This document shows, one piece after another, positions 27,495 to 34,636 of a stretch of 64,000 nucleotides of DNA (positions within the stretch are counted from its first letter, which is position 1; each line of letters starts with the position of its first letter). Both the position numbers and the translations under genes were made by a program. This DNA is from Candidatus Gastranaerophilales bacterium (lineage in GTDB: Bacteria > Cyanobacteriota > Vampirovibrionia > Gastranaerophilales > Gastranaerophilaceae): the NCBI GenBank assembly GCA_944325575.1, contig CALVAR010000001.1, positions 62,001 through 126,000 of the forward strand. Direction: 5' to 3'. The notes beneath the pieces were generated by a model. It did not search any database. It saw only the letters and a list, made by a program, of their open reading frames with translations, and was not told the origin of the DNA.

Positions 27495-28187
27495 ATGGTA
27501 GTTGAAATGGATGAAATCTCAAGGAATAAATTTCGTGCTGTAGGTGCGATAGCTGTATTAGTTATTGCAATATTTTTCATCTTTTTTATATTTTATCAGC
27601 AGCGTGAAAAGAAAAATACTGCTATGAAACTGAGGCTTTTCTTTTCTGATATGACACAAACCATGCAATATTCTATGAATATAAACGGCCCGCCGGGGGA
27701 GTGGAGCTGGTATGGCGGGTATAAAAATGCAAATACAATTAATAATTATTTGGCTAATTATTTAAGAGTTTCTGAAAATTGTGTGGATAAGTCGGGTACA
27801 TGTTTTGCTGATATTAATTATACGAATTTAGAAAAACGTGATACAAAAATAAATCTTTATAAACTTCCTTCTTTAAAACTCCAAAATGGGATATCAATTG
27901 CATTTGAGACGATTAGTTCATGTAAGTCTAAGAATAAAATTTGTGTGCTCGTTTATACTGATTTAAACGGTCCTGCTTCTCCAAATATGCTTGGTAAGGA
28001 TTTATTTATTTTCACTATTGTAAATTCAAATGCTGCTGCATTTTTGCCGTATAACCTTTCGGTTGGCGCGGATTTATTGGCTCAGGATCAAAAATACGGG
28101 TGTAATAAAAATGCCGAAATACCGATGTACTGCAGCGGTTTATTGTATACAAAAAATTGGAGTATTGATTCAAAATACCCTTGGTAA
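27495..28187 (+). CDS. Pseudopilin-like membrane-anchored protein
   Basis: This 230-residue protein has one N-terminal membrane helix (about residues 13-34, AVGAIAVLVIAIFFIFFIFY) and an extracytoplasmic domain with paired cysteines (NCVDKSGTCF; SSCKSKNKICVLVYTD). DLNGPASPNMLGKDLFIF resembles the DxNGxxxPNxxGxDxF pattern of type II secretion/type IV pilin-like proteins. The prepilin peptidase motif (G-F-x-x-x-E) is absent and seven or more residues precede the helix, so it may be a membrane-fixed relative. An in-frame ATG at 27507 is an alternative start; a TATAAT at 27485-27490 lies very close upstream. Function unknown. Confidence 0.65.
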   Translation: MVVEMDEISRNKFRAVGAIAVLVIAIFFIFFIFYQQREKKNTAMKLRLFFSDMTQTMQYSMNINGPPGEWSWYGGYKNANTINNYLANYLRVSENCVDKSGTCFADINYTNLEKRDTKINLYKLPSLKLQNGISIAFETISSCKSKNKICVLVYTDLNGPASPNMLGKDLFIFTIVNSNAAAFLPYNLSVGADLLAQDQKYGCNKNAEIPMYCSGLLYTKNWSIDSKYPW

Positions 28188-28188
28188 C

Positions 28189-28217
28189 TTGAAAATATTT
28201 TTGTGCGAAAGTATAAT
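28189..28217 (+). promoter_or_regulatory. Sigma-70 promoter of clpP
   Basis: TTGAAA (28189-28194), a 17-bp spacer and TATAAT (28212-28217) make a near-consensus promoter about 25 bp upstream of clpP, whose ATG follows AAGGAG. Confidence 0.75.
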
Positions 28218-28241
28218 TTATGTGAAATATAAGGAGAAAAA

Positions 28242-28853
28242 ATGTCGGATTTTGATTTGTCTAAAGTATTGAGCTATGTGCCTGTTGTAATTGAATCTTC
28301 ATCAAGGGGTGAAAAATCGTTTGATATTTTTTCCCGTTTGTTAAGAGAGAGAATTATATTTCTTGGTGAAGAAATTGATGATGAATTGGCGAATGTTATT
28401 GTTGCTCAACTGCTTCTTTTGGATTCTGAAAATCCTGAAAAGGATATTATGCTTTATATAAACAGTCCGGGTGGTGTTATTACTGCAGGTATGGCAATAT
28501 ATGATACAATGCAGCACATTAGAGCGGATGTAAGCACTATCTGTATAGGTGAAGCGGCAAGTATGGGCTCATTTCTGCTTTCATCCGGAGCTAAAGGCAA
28601 AAGACTTTCTCTTCCAAGCTCAAGAATAATGATTCATCAGCCATTAGGCGGTGCAAAAGGTCAGGCTACGGATATTGAGATTGAAGCAAAAGAAATTTTG
28701 AGAATGAAAAATATGTTAAACGGTATACTGGCGTCAAATTGTTCTCAGCCTTTAGAAAAAATCAAGGCGGATACTGAGAGAGATTATTATATGTCTGCCC
28801 AGGAGGCGGTTGAGTACGGCCTGATTGATAAGGTTATTACAAGAGTTTCTTAA
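28242..28853 (+). CDS. clpP: ATP-dependent Clp protease proteolytic subunit
   Basis: This 203-residue serine peptidase forms the double-ring chamber fed by Clp ATPases. The active-site serine lies in [11 protein letters not shown] (about residue 108), the histidine in [10 protein letters not shown] (about 133) and the aspartate in TERDYYMS (about 182). YINSPGG, which forms the oxyanion-hole turn, is also present. AAGGAG is 6 nt before the ATG, and a strong promoter sits directly upstream, so it is probably transcribed alone. A partner ATPase, ClpC, is encoded 7 kb away in the same window. Confidence 0.97.
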   Translation: MSDFDLSKVLSYVPVVIESSSRGEKSFDIFSRLLRERIIFLGEEIDDELANVIVAQLLLLDSENPEKDIMLYINSPGGVITAGMAIYDTMQHIRADVSTICIGEAASMGSFLLSSGAKGKRLSLPSSRIMIHQPLGGAKGQATDIEIEAKEILRMKNMLNGILASNCSQPLEKIKADTERDYYMSAQEAVEYGLIDKVITRVS

Positions 28854-29103
28854 TATATCTTAATAATATGTTTTTCTTAATATGTATGTTTTAAATATCC
28901 GGTCTATTTAAAATATTTAATTTATATATATAATTTCTATAATCTTTTATCGGTAAAAAGCTGGAACACCTTGTATAGCAAGCATTTCCCTTTATTTTTG
29001 TGTGTAAAAAGTTATTTTATTCTATTTAGGCAATTTTTTATTTTAATTTGTTTTTATATATATGTAAGGTTAGAAAAATTGGTTATGGTAGGAGATTAGA
29101 ACA
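28854..29103 (+). other. Long leader region with an imperfect palindrome
   Basis: This 250-bp interval holds no gene. A TATAAT lies at 28938-28943. The more GC-rich block at 28962-28989 forms an imperfect palindrome with arms GGAA..TTG and CAA..TTCC around TATAG. It could be the 5' leader or operator of the following gene, or an old recombination site. The rest is AT-rich with nothing recognisable. Confidence 0.35.
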
Positions 29104-29649
29104 GTGTACGCAATTTTCACAATGCGAAAGCTACAATTGACCCAGAGAATCAACCAGCTTCAATATAGATTGATGGAGTTGTCTCAAAGGCTTCAAGATT
29201 TGTCTGTTTATGCAGGCAATGTAGCGGATGGGGTTATTTCACCCGGTGAGTTTATGAGCTCTCCGGCAAGTATTTTCGGAGTTAATATGAACTTCTTTAA
29301 CAACAGTGTTCCAAAAGCATTGTTTGAAGCTTCAAGATCTTCGCAAATATATAATGCCAACATTATGAATATGAACGCTGCATCCGGTGGTCAGTACGGT
29401 ATGGCTATTGACCCATCTAACCCATCTTCTATCTATGCTAACCAATTCTTCGTCTTCAATGCATTCTTTAAACAGGCCTTGGATGCTGCAGGTAAAGCAG
29501 AAGCAGCTAAGGTCAAGAGACTTGAAACTGATATTACAAATCAAAAACTTATGATAGAAACGCAACTCAAGGCAGCAGAAACCGAACTGCAGAAAGTTGA
29601 AGAACAGGAAAGCAAGAATATAGAAAGAACAGCTCCTAAATATGCATAA
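29104..29649 (+). CDS. Conserved unknown protein with C-terminal coiled coil
   Basis: I do not recognise this 181-residue protein. It has an N-terminal amphipathic helix (KLQLTQRINQLQYRLMELSQRL) and a central Asn/Ser/Met-rich stretch (SIFGVNMNFFNNSV; YNANIMNMNAASGG). The C-terminal helix of about 55 residues (KAEAAKVKRLETDI through LQKVEEQE) probably forms a coiled coil. There is no signal peptide. Helical ends around a low-complexity middle recall flagellar or type III-exported proteins, but that is only a resemblance. The GTG start at 29104 is chosen because AGGAG lies 9 nt upstream. A strong terminator follows. Confidence 0.7.
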   Translation: MYAIFTMRKLQLTQRINQLQYRLMELSQRLQDLSVYAGNVADGVISPGEFMSSPASIFGVNMNFFNNSVPKALFEASRSSQIYNANIMNMNAASGGQYGMAIDPSNPSSIYANQFFVFNAFFKQALDAAGKAEAAKVKRLETDITNQKLMIETQLKAAETELQKVEEQESKNIERTAPKYA

Positions 29650-29695
29650 TGAATAAGTAAGTATATATATTCCTCGTGTGTGTGAAATGAATATA

Positions 29696-29728
29696 AAAGC
29701 TCTTTGAATATCATCAAAGAGCTTTTTT
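29696..29728 (+). terminator. Rho-independent terminator
   Basis: A perfect stem (AAGCTCTTTGA with TCAAAGAGCTT, six-base loop ATATCA) is followed by a run of six T, 46 bp after the stop codon at 29649. Confidence 0.85.
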
Positions 29729-29743
29729 GAATGTTTAAAAATC

Positions 29744-29772
29744 TTGATTATTTATTGAAAAAAGAGTAGAAT
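29744..29772 (+). promoter_or_regulatory. Promoter of the zinc-ribbon gene
   Basis: TTGATT (29744-29749), a 17-bp spacer and TAGAAT (29767-29772) lie about 50 bp upstream of the ATG at 29826. Confidence 0.5.
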
Positions 29773-29825
29773 GTTTAGATAAATATTATCGGGTAATTAT
29801 TTACCAATTAGACAAGGAGACAAAG

Positions 29826-30095
29826 ATGTATCAAGACGAAAAACTCATCTGTGAGGACTGCGGCGCAGAGTTTGTTTTTACAGCAGGTGAGCAGGAATTT
29901 TATGCGGAAAAAGGATTGGTAAATAAGCCAAAGCGCTGCCCTGATTGCAGAAAAAAAAGAAGACAAAACAATCGAAAAAAAATGTATGATGTAGTTTGTT
30001 CAAAGTGCGGCGCCCAAACGAAAGTTCCATTTAAGCCAATTATGGGCAAAGAAGTGTATTGCAAAGATTGTTATGCAGAGATGCATCAAAAATAA
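29826..30095 (+). CDS. Small double zinc-ribbon protein
   Basis: This 89-residue protein has four CxxC pairs. CEDCGAEF with CPDCRKKRR makes the first ribbon, of the 'probable zinc-ribbon' (zf-trcl) type with TAGEQEFYAEKGLVNKP RC between the pairs. CSKCGAQT with CKDCYAEM makes the second. Proteins of this kind are common in Firmicutes and related lineages and have no settled function; DNA or RNA binding is plausible. It has its own promoter, AAGGAG 6 nt before the ATG and its own terminator, so it is an independent unit. Confidence 0.85.
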   Translation: MYQDEKLICEDCGAEFVFTAGEQEFYAEKGLVNKPKRCPDCRKKRRQNNRKKMYDVVCSKCGAQTKVPFKPIMGKEVYCKDCYAEMHQK

Positions 30096-30104
30096 TAGTT
30101 CAAT

Positions 30105-30132
30105 AAAAAAGACACCGTATGGTGTCTTTTTT
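30105..30132. terminator. Bidirectional terminator
   Basis: AAAAAAGACACC and GGTGTCTTTTTT flank a four-base loop (GTAT). The hairpin has T-runs on both strands, so it can end the zinc-ribbon gene on the plus strand and the two tiny genes on the minus strand. Confidence 0.85.
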
Positions 30133-30151
30133 ACCTCTTTATTTCTTTTGC

Positions 30152-30301
30152 TTAATAGCTGTAGCCTGCTATGATTGAAAATGTTGGTACATTTGCCAGA
30201 TTTGTTGATTTGTTAAGTGTATTTAATGACAGACAGAAAGTTGCCATTGTGAGTAACATGACTGTCATCAATGTATAATTTGCAAGTTTTACTTCGTTCA
30301 T
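30152..30301 (-). CDS. 49-residue single-helix membrane peptide
   Basis: This small gene encodes MNEVKLANYTLMTVM followed by a hydrophobic helix (about residues 10-28) and a polar tail ending IIAGYSY. It starts at 30301, preceded by GGGGCGG, and stops at 30152, just before the bidirectional terminator. It lies 51 bp downstream of the ETAG-repeat peptide gene on the same strand. It could be a membrane partner or immunity-like protein for that peptide, or simply a small membrane protein. Shortness and the lack of a known family limit confidence. Confidence 0.6.
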   Translation of the reverse strand: MNEVKLANYTLMTVMLLTMATFCLSLNTLNKSTNLANVPTFSIIAGYSY

Positions 30302-30352
30302 TATCCGCCCCGATTGAATAGTAGTCTTTTTCTCTATGGATGATAACTTTGC

Positions 30353-30517
30353 CTATGCCATTGCACAGAATGAACCGCCTGCATTATTTGCCAAAGAACC
30401 TGCTGTTTCTGCACCGCCAAATGCAAGTATGCCAGCTGTTTCTACAGGTTTTTGTGCCAGTGTACCTGCTGTTTCCGGTTTTGCTGCAAAAAAGTTTCCA
30501 ATTGCTGATACGTTCAT
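30353..30517 (-). CDS. 54-residue peptide with three ETAG repeats
   Basis: This small gene has a strong ribosome site (AAGGAGT, 6 nt before the ATG at 30517). The product begins MNVSAIGNFFAAKP and then repeats ETAGTLA, ETAGILA and ETAGSLA at residues 15, 26 and 37, an exact 11-residue period. It ends NNAGGSFCAMA with a single cysteine. There is no signal peptide or long hydrophobic helix. The family is unknown to me. The regular repeats and the Gly-Gly near a C-terminal SFC could suit a structural or processed peptide, but no modification enzyme is nearby. A plus-strand frame of 92 codons overlaps it and lacks a ribosome site. Confidence 0.7.
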   Translation of the reverse strand: MNVSAIGNFFAAKPETAGTLAQKPVETAGILAFGGAETAGSLANNAGGSFCAMA

Positions 30518-30560
30518 AGATTTACTCCTTCTTCTAAATGTTTACTTCTTCAATATTTTT

Positions 30561-30588
30561 TATATACCTCGTACATATATAAAAACAA
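30561..30588 (-). promoter_or_regulatory. Possible promoter of the two tiny genes
   Basis: On the minus strand TTGTTT (30588-30583), a 16-bp spacer and TATATA (30566-30561) lie about 45 bp upstream of the ETAG peptide start. The region is AT-rich, so chance matches are likely. Confidence 0.35.
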
Positions 30589-30706
30589 TTTTTTTTGTTG
30601 AAATTCAATTTTAGAGATTTTCATTACATTTCTTAACAATTGAAACGTAATTGTATAATTTTCCGTCATATTATAAAAATAAAAGTTAAGAAAACATTAA
30701 ATTTCC

Positions 30707-30734
30707 TTGAGTATGAGTTTTCATAAACTATAAT
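30707..30734 (+). promoter_or_regulatory. Promoter of grpE-dnaJ
   Basis: TTGAGT (30707-30712), a 16-bp spacer and TATAAT (30729-30734) lie 35 bp upstream of the grpE ATG. No CIRCE-type inverted repeat was seen. Confidence 0.55.
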
Positions 30735-30769
30735 AATAATAAATTGTATTCTTAAAAAAGGGCGATATT

Positions 30770-31357
30770 ATGGGGAAAGAAGATAAAGAAAAGGAACAAA
30801 AAGAAGAATTAAAAAGTGAAAATAATCCTTTTGCACAAAATTCTGTTTTGCAAGATGAACAACAAGACTCTAAAGAGCCGGACTCTGATGATACAGAGTG
30901 CATAGATGCAATTTCGTCTTTAAAAGATGAAATTGAAAAAATTAATAACCAGTATATCAGATTGGCCGCAGATTTTGATAATTACAGAAAAAGACAGGCT
31001 CAGGAAAGAGAAGCTTTATTGAAATATGGTGCTGAAGAAACTCTTAAAAAAATGATAGAAGCACTTGATAATATAGACCGAGCAAAAACTTCTGTTGAAA
31101 ATGTAGATGACGTAAATACTGTTAAAGAAAGCTATAATCTCGTTTTTAAACAGATATATGACGTGCTTTCCAAAATGGGATTAGAGGTTATTGATACAGA
31201 AGGCAAGGAGTTTGATCCTAATTTTCATGAAGCAGTGATGCAGACTCCTACAAGCGAATATCCCGAAAATACAATTATTGCTGAAATGCAAAAGGGTTAT
31301 AAACTTGGCGATAAGGTTTTGCGCCCTTCTCTTGTCAATGTCGCAGTTAGTGAATAG
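30770..31357 (+). CDS. grpE: Nucleotide exchange factor GrpE
   Basis: This 195-residue GrpE has an acidic, Lys/Glu-rich N-terminus, a long dimerisation helix (about 50-100, with YIRLAADFDNYRKRQAQER) and a C-terminal beta domain ending DKVLRPSLVNVAVSE, which matches the family end. GrpE releases ADP from DnaK. dnaJ follows immediately, but neither dnaK nor hrcA is in the window, so the usual hrcA-grpE-dnaK-dnaJ order is broken here. Confidence 0.95.
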   Translation: MGKEDKEKEQKEELKSENNPFAQNSVLQDEQQDSKEPDSDDTECIDAISSLKDEIEKINNQYIRLAADFDNYRKRQAQEREALLKYGAEETLKKMIEALDNIDRAKTSVENVDDVNTVKESYNLVFKQIYDVLSKMGLEVIDTEGKEFDPNFHEAVMQTPTSEYPENTIIAEMQKGYKLGDKVLRPSLVNVAVSE

Positions 31358-31365
31358 TGGGGAAT

Positions 31366-32490
31366 ATGAGCAATTATTACGAGATATTAGGTGTAAGCAA
31401 GGATGCTACACAGGCCGAAATTAAGTCAGCTTTCAGAAAAAAAGCAAGAGAGCTGCATCCTGATGTCAATAAAGCTACGGATGCAGAAGAAAAGTTTAAA
31501 GAACTCGGTAAGGCATATGAAACTCTGTCAAATGAAGAAAAACGCTCTTTGTATGACAGATACGGTGAAGAAGGTCTGTCAAATGCAGGCTACAGCACAG
31601 AGGGACCGTTTGATTTCGGTTTTGGAAATATTAATGATATATTTGAGTCATTTTTTGGCGGTATGGGCGGTTTTTCATCACAGACTGCTGATCCAACTGC
31701 ACCGCAACGCGGACATGATTTAAGGCTCGATATTGAACTTGATTTTGAAGAGGCGGCTTTTGGTGTTGAGAAAGAAATAAAAATTGACCACCTAGAAATG
31801 TGTAAGGATTGCTATGGTACGGGCGCTGAACCCGGTACTAAACCTACTGTCTGTCCTGAGTGTAATGGCAAAGGTAGAGTTGCACATGTTACTCGTACTA
31901 TTTTGGGAAGCATTCAACAGGTTACCGTTTGTCCTAAATGCGGCGGGACAGGTCATATAATTGGCTCTCCTTGCAAAAAGTGTCATGGTGAAGGCCGTCT
32001 CGAAGTTGAAAAGACAATTAAAGTTAAAATTCCTGCGGGTGTTGATAATAATGCTAAAATCCGTGTGGCAAAAGAGGGTGATGCCGGAAAAAATGGCGGT
32101 GCCAGCGGAGATCTATATATTGTAATGTATGTTAGACCCCATGCTAAATTTAAAAGAGAGGGATTTAATGTATATTCTGAGTTGTATATAAGTATTCCTC
32201 AGGCTGTACTTGGTGATTCCATTCAGGTTGAAACTATACACGGTGAAAAAGAACTTGCTATACCTTCAGGTATAGAATATGGTAAAATGCTTACTATAAA
32301 AAATGCAGGTATACCTTATCTGGGTCATCCTGAAAAACGTGGAGACCATATAGTTGTAGTAAAATATAAAACTCCAAAATCATTGAATGATGAAGAAAAA
32401 CGTTTGTACAGAAAACTCTTTGAGCTTTCGGAAAATAAGAAGCCTAATGAAAAATTAATTGATAAATTTAAAAGCGCAATTCACAATTAA
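31366..32490 (+). CDS. dnaJ: Chaperone protein DnaJ
   Basis: This type I DnaJ has a J domain (residues 1-70, with HPD in ARELHPDVNK), a Gly/Phe region (FDFGFGNINDIFESFFGGMGG), four zinc-binding CxxCxGxG repeats (CKDCYGTG, CPECNGKG, CPKCGGTG, CKKCHGEG; about 135-205) and the C-terminal substrate domains. It stimulates DnaK ATPase and presents unfolded proteins. A GTG at 31357 overlaps the grpE stop, but the ATG at 31366 gives the family-typical start MSNYYEILGV and is preferred, although its GGGG ribosome site is close. Confidence 0.95.
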   Translation: MSNYYEILGVSKDATQAEIKSAFRKKARELHPDVNKATDAEEKFKELGKAYETLSNEEKRSLYDRYGEEGLSNAGYSTEGPFDFGFGNINDIFESFFGGMGGFSSQTADPTAPQRGHDLRLDIELDFEEAAFGVEKEIKIDHLEMCKDCYGTGAEPGTKPTVCPECNGKGRVAHVTRTILGSIQQVTVCPKCGGTGHIIGSPCKKCHGEGRLEVEKTIKVKIPAGVDNNAKIRVAKEGDAGKNGGASGDLYIVMYVRPHAKFKREGFNVYSELYISIPQAVLGDSIQVETIHGEKELAIPSGIEYGKMLTIKNAGIPYLGHPEKRGDHIVVVKYKTPKSLNDEEKRLYRKLFELSENKKPNEKLIDKFKSAIHN

Positions 32491-32501
32491 ATCGGGTAAG
32501 T

Positions 32502-33950
32502 ATGAAAAAAAATTATTTTAATATAAAAAATTTATTTTTGGTAGCAGCTGTTTACTGTTTAACGACTGTTTCTGCTTTTGCAACAAAATTACCTGACTAT
32601 ATTATTGATACTTTAAAATCAGAATTGCCAAAGGCTTCTGTTCGCTTTGACGGATTGGTCTCTTTGCCTGACGGGACTGTATATCTTCCGGTATTACCAT
32701 CCAACCCCAAGAAAAATCCGGCCGGCAAAGTTGTAAGTACATACCCTGCTAACAAAAAATTATCACAATTGCCGGATGTTGTGCTTTTTGATTCAAATTT
32801 TGCATTGCTAAAAGTTATAAAAAATAAAAACGGCAGAATAACAGTTACTGATTCGAAAAATATACCGTTTGTTATAAAAACCGGTCTGTTTCCTCAAGAT
32901 ATGCTGGTACCCCCGGGGCTTGTTATACCCGACGACATGAAGATTATGATGGGTGATTTAAAAATTGAACTTACTAATTCTTCCGTGAATGATATCTTTA
33001 AAGGACATGCAGAAGCCTCAAAATCCAATAAACCGTCTAAGTTCGTTCCTGTTCCTTATATGGCCGGCAAAACTTTGCTTGTAACAACGTTAGATTCAAA
33101 AATAGTAAATGTTATTCCATCTGATTCAGTAGTGCCAAAATTTGCTTTGACACTTGATAATTTGCCAAAATTTATACAGCCTGTTTGCAATGACGATTAT
33201 ATTCTCGTTGCTTCTGCCGGTAAAACTTATATTGATGTTGCTGATGTAAAACAGGAAGTACTTGCTAAAAAAATTGATCTTGGATACCAGCCTACAGAAA
33301 TCATTTTAAATAAAGATAAAACTAAAGCTTATGTTGCAGTTGCAGATGATCAGGCTATATTTGTCATTGATTTGAAGACAATGTCGTTAGCCGAAAAAAT
33401 TAAAATCAAAGGATATCCAAAGAACATAGCAATATCAAGTGATGATAAAATAATTGTATATTTGGATAAAAACACAGGAGATATTTATACTCTTAATCTT
33501 GACGGAACGTATTTAAACAGTTATGCATATAACGCTTCTAACGTATCTAAATTGATTGTTATAGATAAAAATATCTACCTTTTGTCAAGAACTGAGAATG
33601 AATTACAGGTTATAGATACAGAAATAAAAGATATAATATTTAAACAGCCGTTAGCGAAAAAGCCTGTTGACATGATGTTAATTGACAACAAGATTTATAT
33701 TCTGTGTGCTGTCGGTGAGATTGATGTTTTTAATTTGGATGATTTTTCCTGCAATACATTATTAAAGCTTCCGGAAGTAGGATTTTCAAAAAAATTGGTG
33801 CGTGTAGACGGTTCAAATGTTCTTTTAATTACAAATGTTACAGATAAAAAATACTATGTATATGACTTTGTAAAAAATTCTGTACTTCAATCTGTTAACA
33901 CCTCTGTCTACATAAATGATTTGCAGTTGTTAAATAAAAGGTTAGACTAG
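32502..33950 (+). CDS. Secreted beta-propeller-like protein
   Basis: This 482-residue protein has a signal peptide (NLFLVAAVYCLTTVSAFA). Residues 25-200 form an unassigned domain rich in Pro and Lys. From about 215 to the end it has repeating blades of the YVTN/NHL type, each a four-strand unit of about 42 residues (AYVAVADDQAIFVIDLKTM; IYLLSRTENELQVIDTEI; IYILCAVGEIDVFNLDDF). These propellers usually bind proteins or ligands outside the cytoplasm. The gene sits 11 bp after dnaJ, and its stop is immediately followed by the methyltransferase ATG. The function cannot be narrowed further. Confidence 0.7.
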   Translation: MKKNYFNIKNLFLVAAVYCLTTVSAFATKLPDYIIDTLKSELPKASVRFDGLVSLPDGTVYLPVLPSNPKKNPAGKVVSTYPANKKLSQLPDVVLFDSNFALLKVIKNKNGRITVTDSKNIPFVIKTGLFPQDMLVPPGLVIPDDMKIMMGDLKIELTNSSVNDIFKGHAEASKSNKPSKFVPVPYMAGKTLLVTTLDSKIVNVIPSDSVVPKFALTLDNLPKFIQPVCNDDYILVASAGKTYIDVADVKQEVLAKKIDLGYQPTEIILNKDKTKAYVAVADDQAIFVIDLKTMSLAEKIKIKGYPKNIAISSDDKIIVYLDKNTGDIYTLNLDGTYLNSYAYNASNVSKLIVIDKNIYLLSRTENELQVIDTEIKDIIFKQPLAKKPVDMMLIDNKIYILCAVGEIDVFNLDDFSCNTLLKLPEVGFSKKLVRVDGSNVLLITNVTDKKYYVYDFVKNSVLQSVNTSVYINDLQLLNKRLD

Positions 33951-34508
33951 ATGAATATTGTTGCACAAAAACTTTCAGATGAACTGGAACTTACACAGCA
34001 TGAGTTTTGGAACATATCTCATCAGACTGCAGAGTTTATCAGTATGCTGATAAAAATATCAGGCGTCAAAAATGTTTTGGAAATAGGCACTTCTAACGGA
34101 TATTCTACTCTTTGGATTGCGGATGCGCTAAAGGATGCGGGCAATAACGGACATTTAACAACTATTGAATTTTATGAAAAAAGGCAGTCTATAGCAAAAG
34201 CAAATATAGAAAAATGCGGATTGTCAGATTTTGTTACATTTAAACAGGGCAGAGCTCTTGAAATATTGGCTGAATTAGACTTTGCTCCTGACCTGGTTTT
34301 TATTGATGCAAATAAATCCGAATATATTCAATACTTTGATTTACTAAAGGATAAATTGCCGGCAGGGGCAATTATACTTGCTGACAATGTGATTTCTCAC
34401 GCTGCTAAAGTGGCGGATTTCTTAGAAACAATAAAAAATGATACCAGATACCAGTCACAAGTTTTGGACCTGCCAGCAGGTCTTCTGATGGCATTAAAAT
34501 TGGTTTAG
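33951..34508 (+). CDS. SAM-dependent O-methyltransferase, CCoAOMT-like
   Basis: This 185-residue Rossmann methyltransferase has motif I VLEIGTSNGYSTLWIADAL (about residues 43-61), the acidic end of strand 2 in LTTIEFYEKR, and DLVFIDANKSEYIQYF (about 108-123), which in the caffeoyl-CoA/catechol O-methyltransferase family contributes metal-binding aspartates. LADNVISHAAK fits the LxDNVLxxG region. The substrate is unknown. Its ATG directly follows the stop of the propeller gene, so the two are likely co-translated. Confidence 0.85.
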   Translation: MNIVAQKLSDELELTQHEFWNISHQTAEFISMLIKISGVKNVLEIGTSNGYSTLWIADALKDAGNNGHLTTIEFYEKRQSIAKANIEKCGLSDFVTFKQGRALEILAELDFAPDLVFIDANKSEYIQYFDLLKDKLPAGAIILADNVISHAAKVADFLETIKNDTRYQSQVLDLPAGLLMALKLV

Positions 34509-34539
34509 CTTATTGTTATTGAATTTAATTACAGGAAAA

Positions 34540-34575
34540 CAGAACGAATATTAACTTTAACCGTTCTGCTTTTCT
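34540..34575 (+). terminator. Possible terminator after the methyltransferase gene
   Basis: CAGAACG (34540-34546) pairs with CGTTCTG (34562-34568), followed by CTTTTCTGTTT. The loop is 15 bases and the T-run is broken, so it is a modest candidate. Confidence 0.4.
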
Positions 34576-34636
34576 GTTTATTTATTAACATAGAATATTC
34601 TTTTTTGCTGTTTTTGAGGCTGCACCCAATTACTGT

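Noticed and set aside
30152-30517. RiPP biosynthesis cluster
   Set aside because: The ETAG peptide could be a precursor, but no radical-SAM, cyclodehydratase, lanthionine or transporter gene is adjacent. The neighbours are zinc-ribbon and chaperone genes.
30336-30614. 92-codon plus-strand frame opposite the ETAG peptide
   Set aside because: It has no ribosome binding site, and its Pro/Ala-rich sequence is the complement of the repeat gene. The minus-strand frame has AAGGAGT and a shared terminator.
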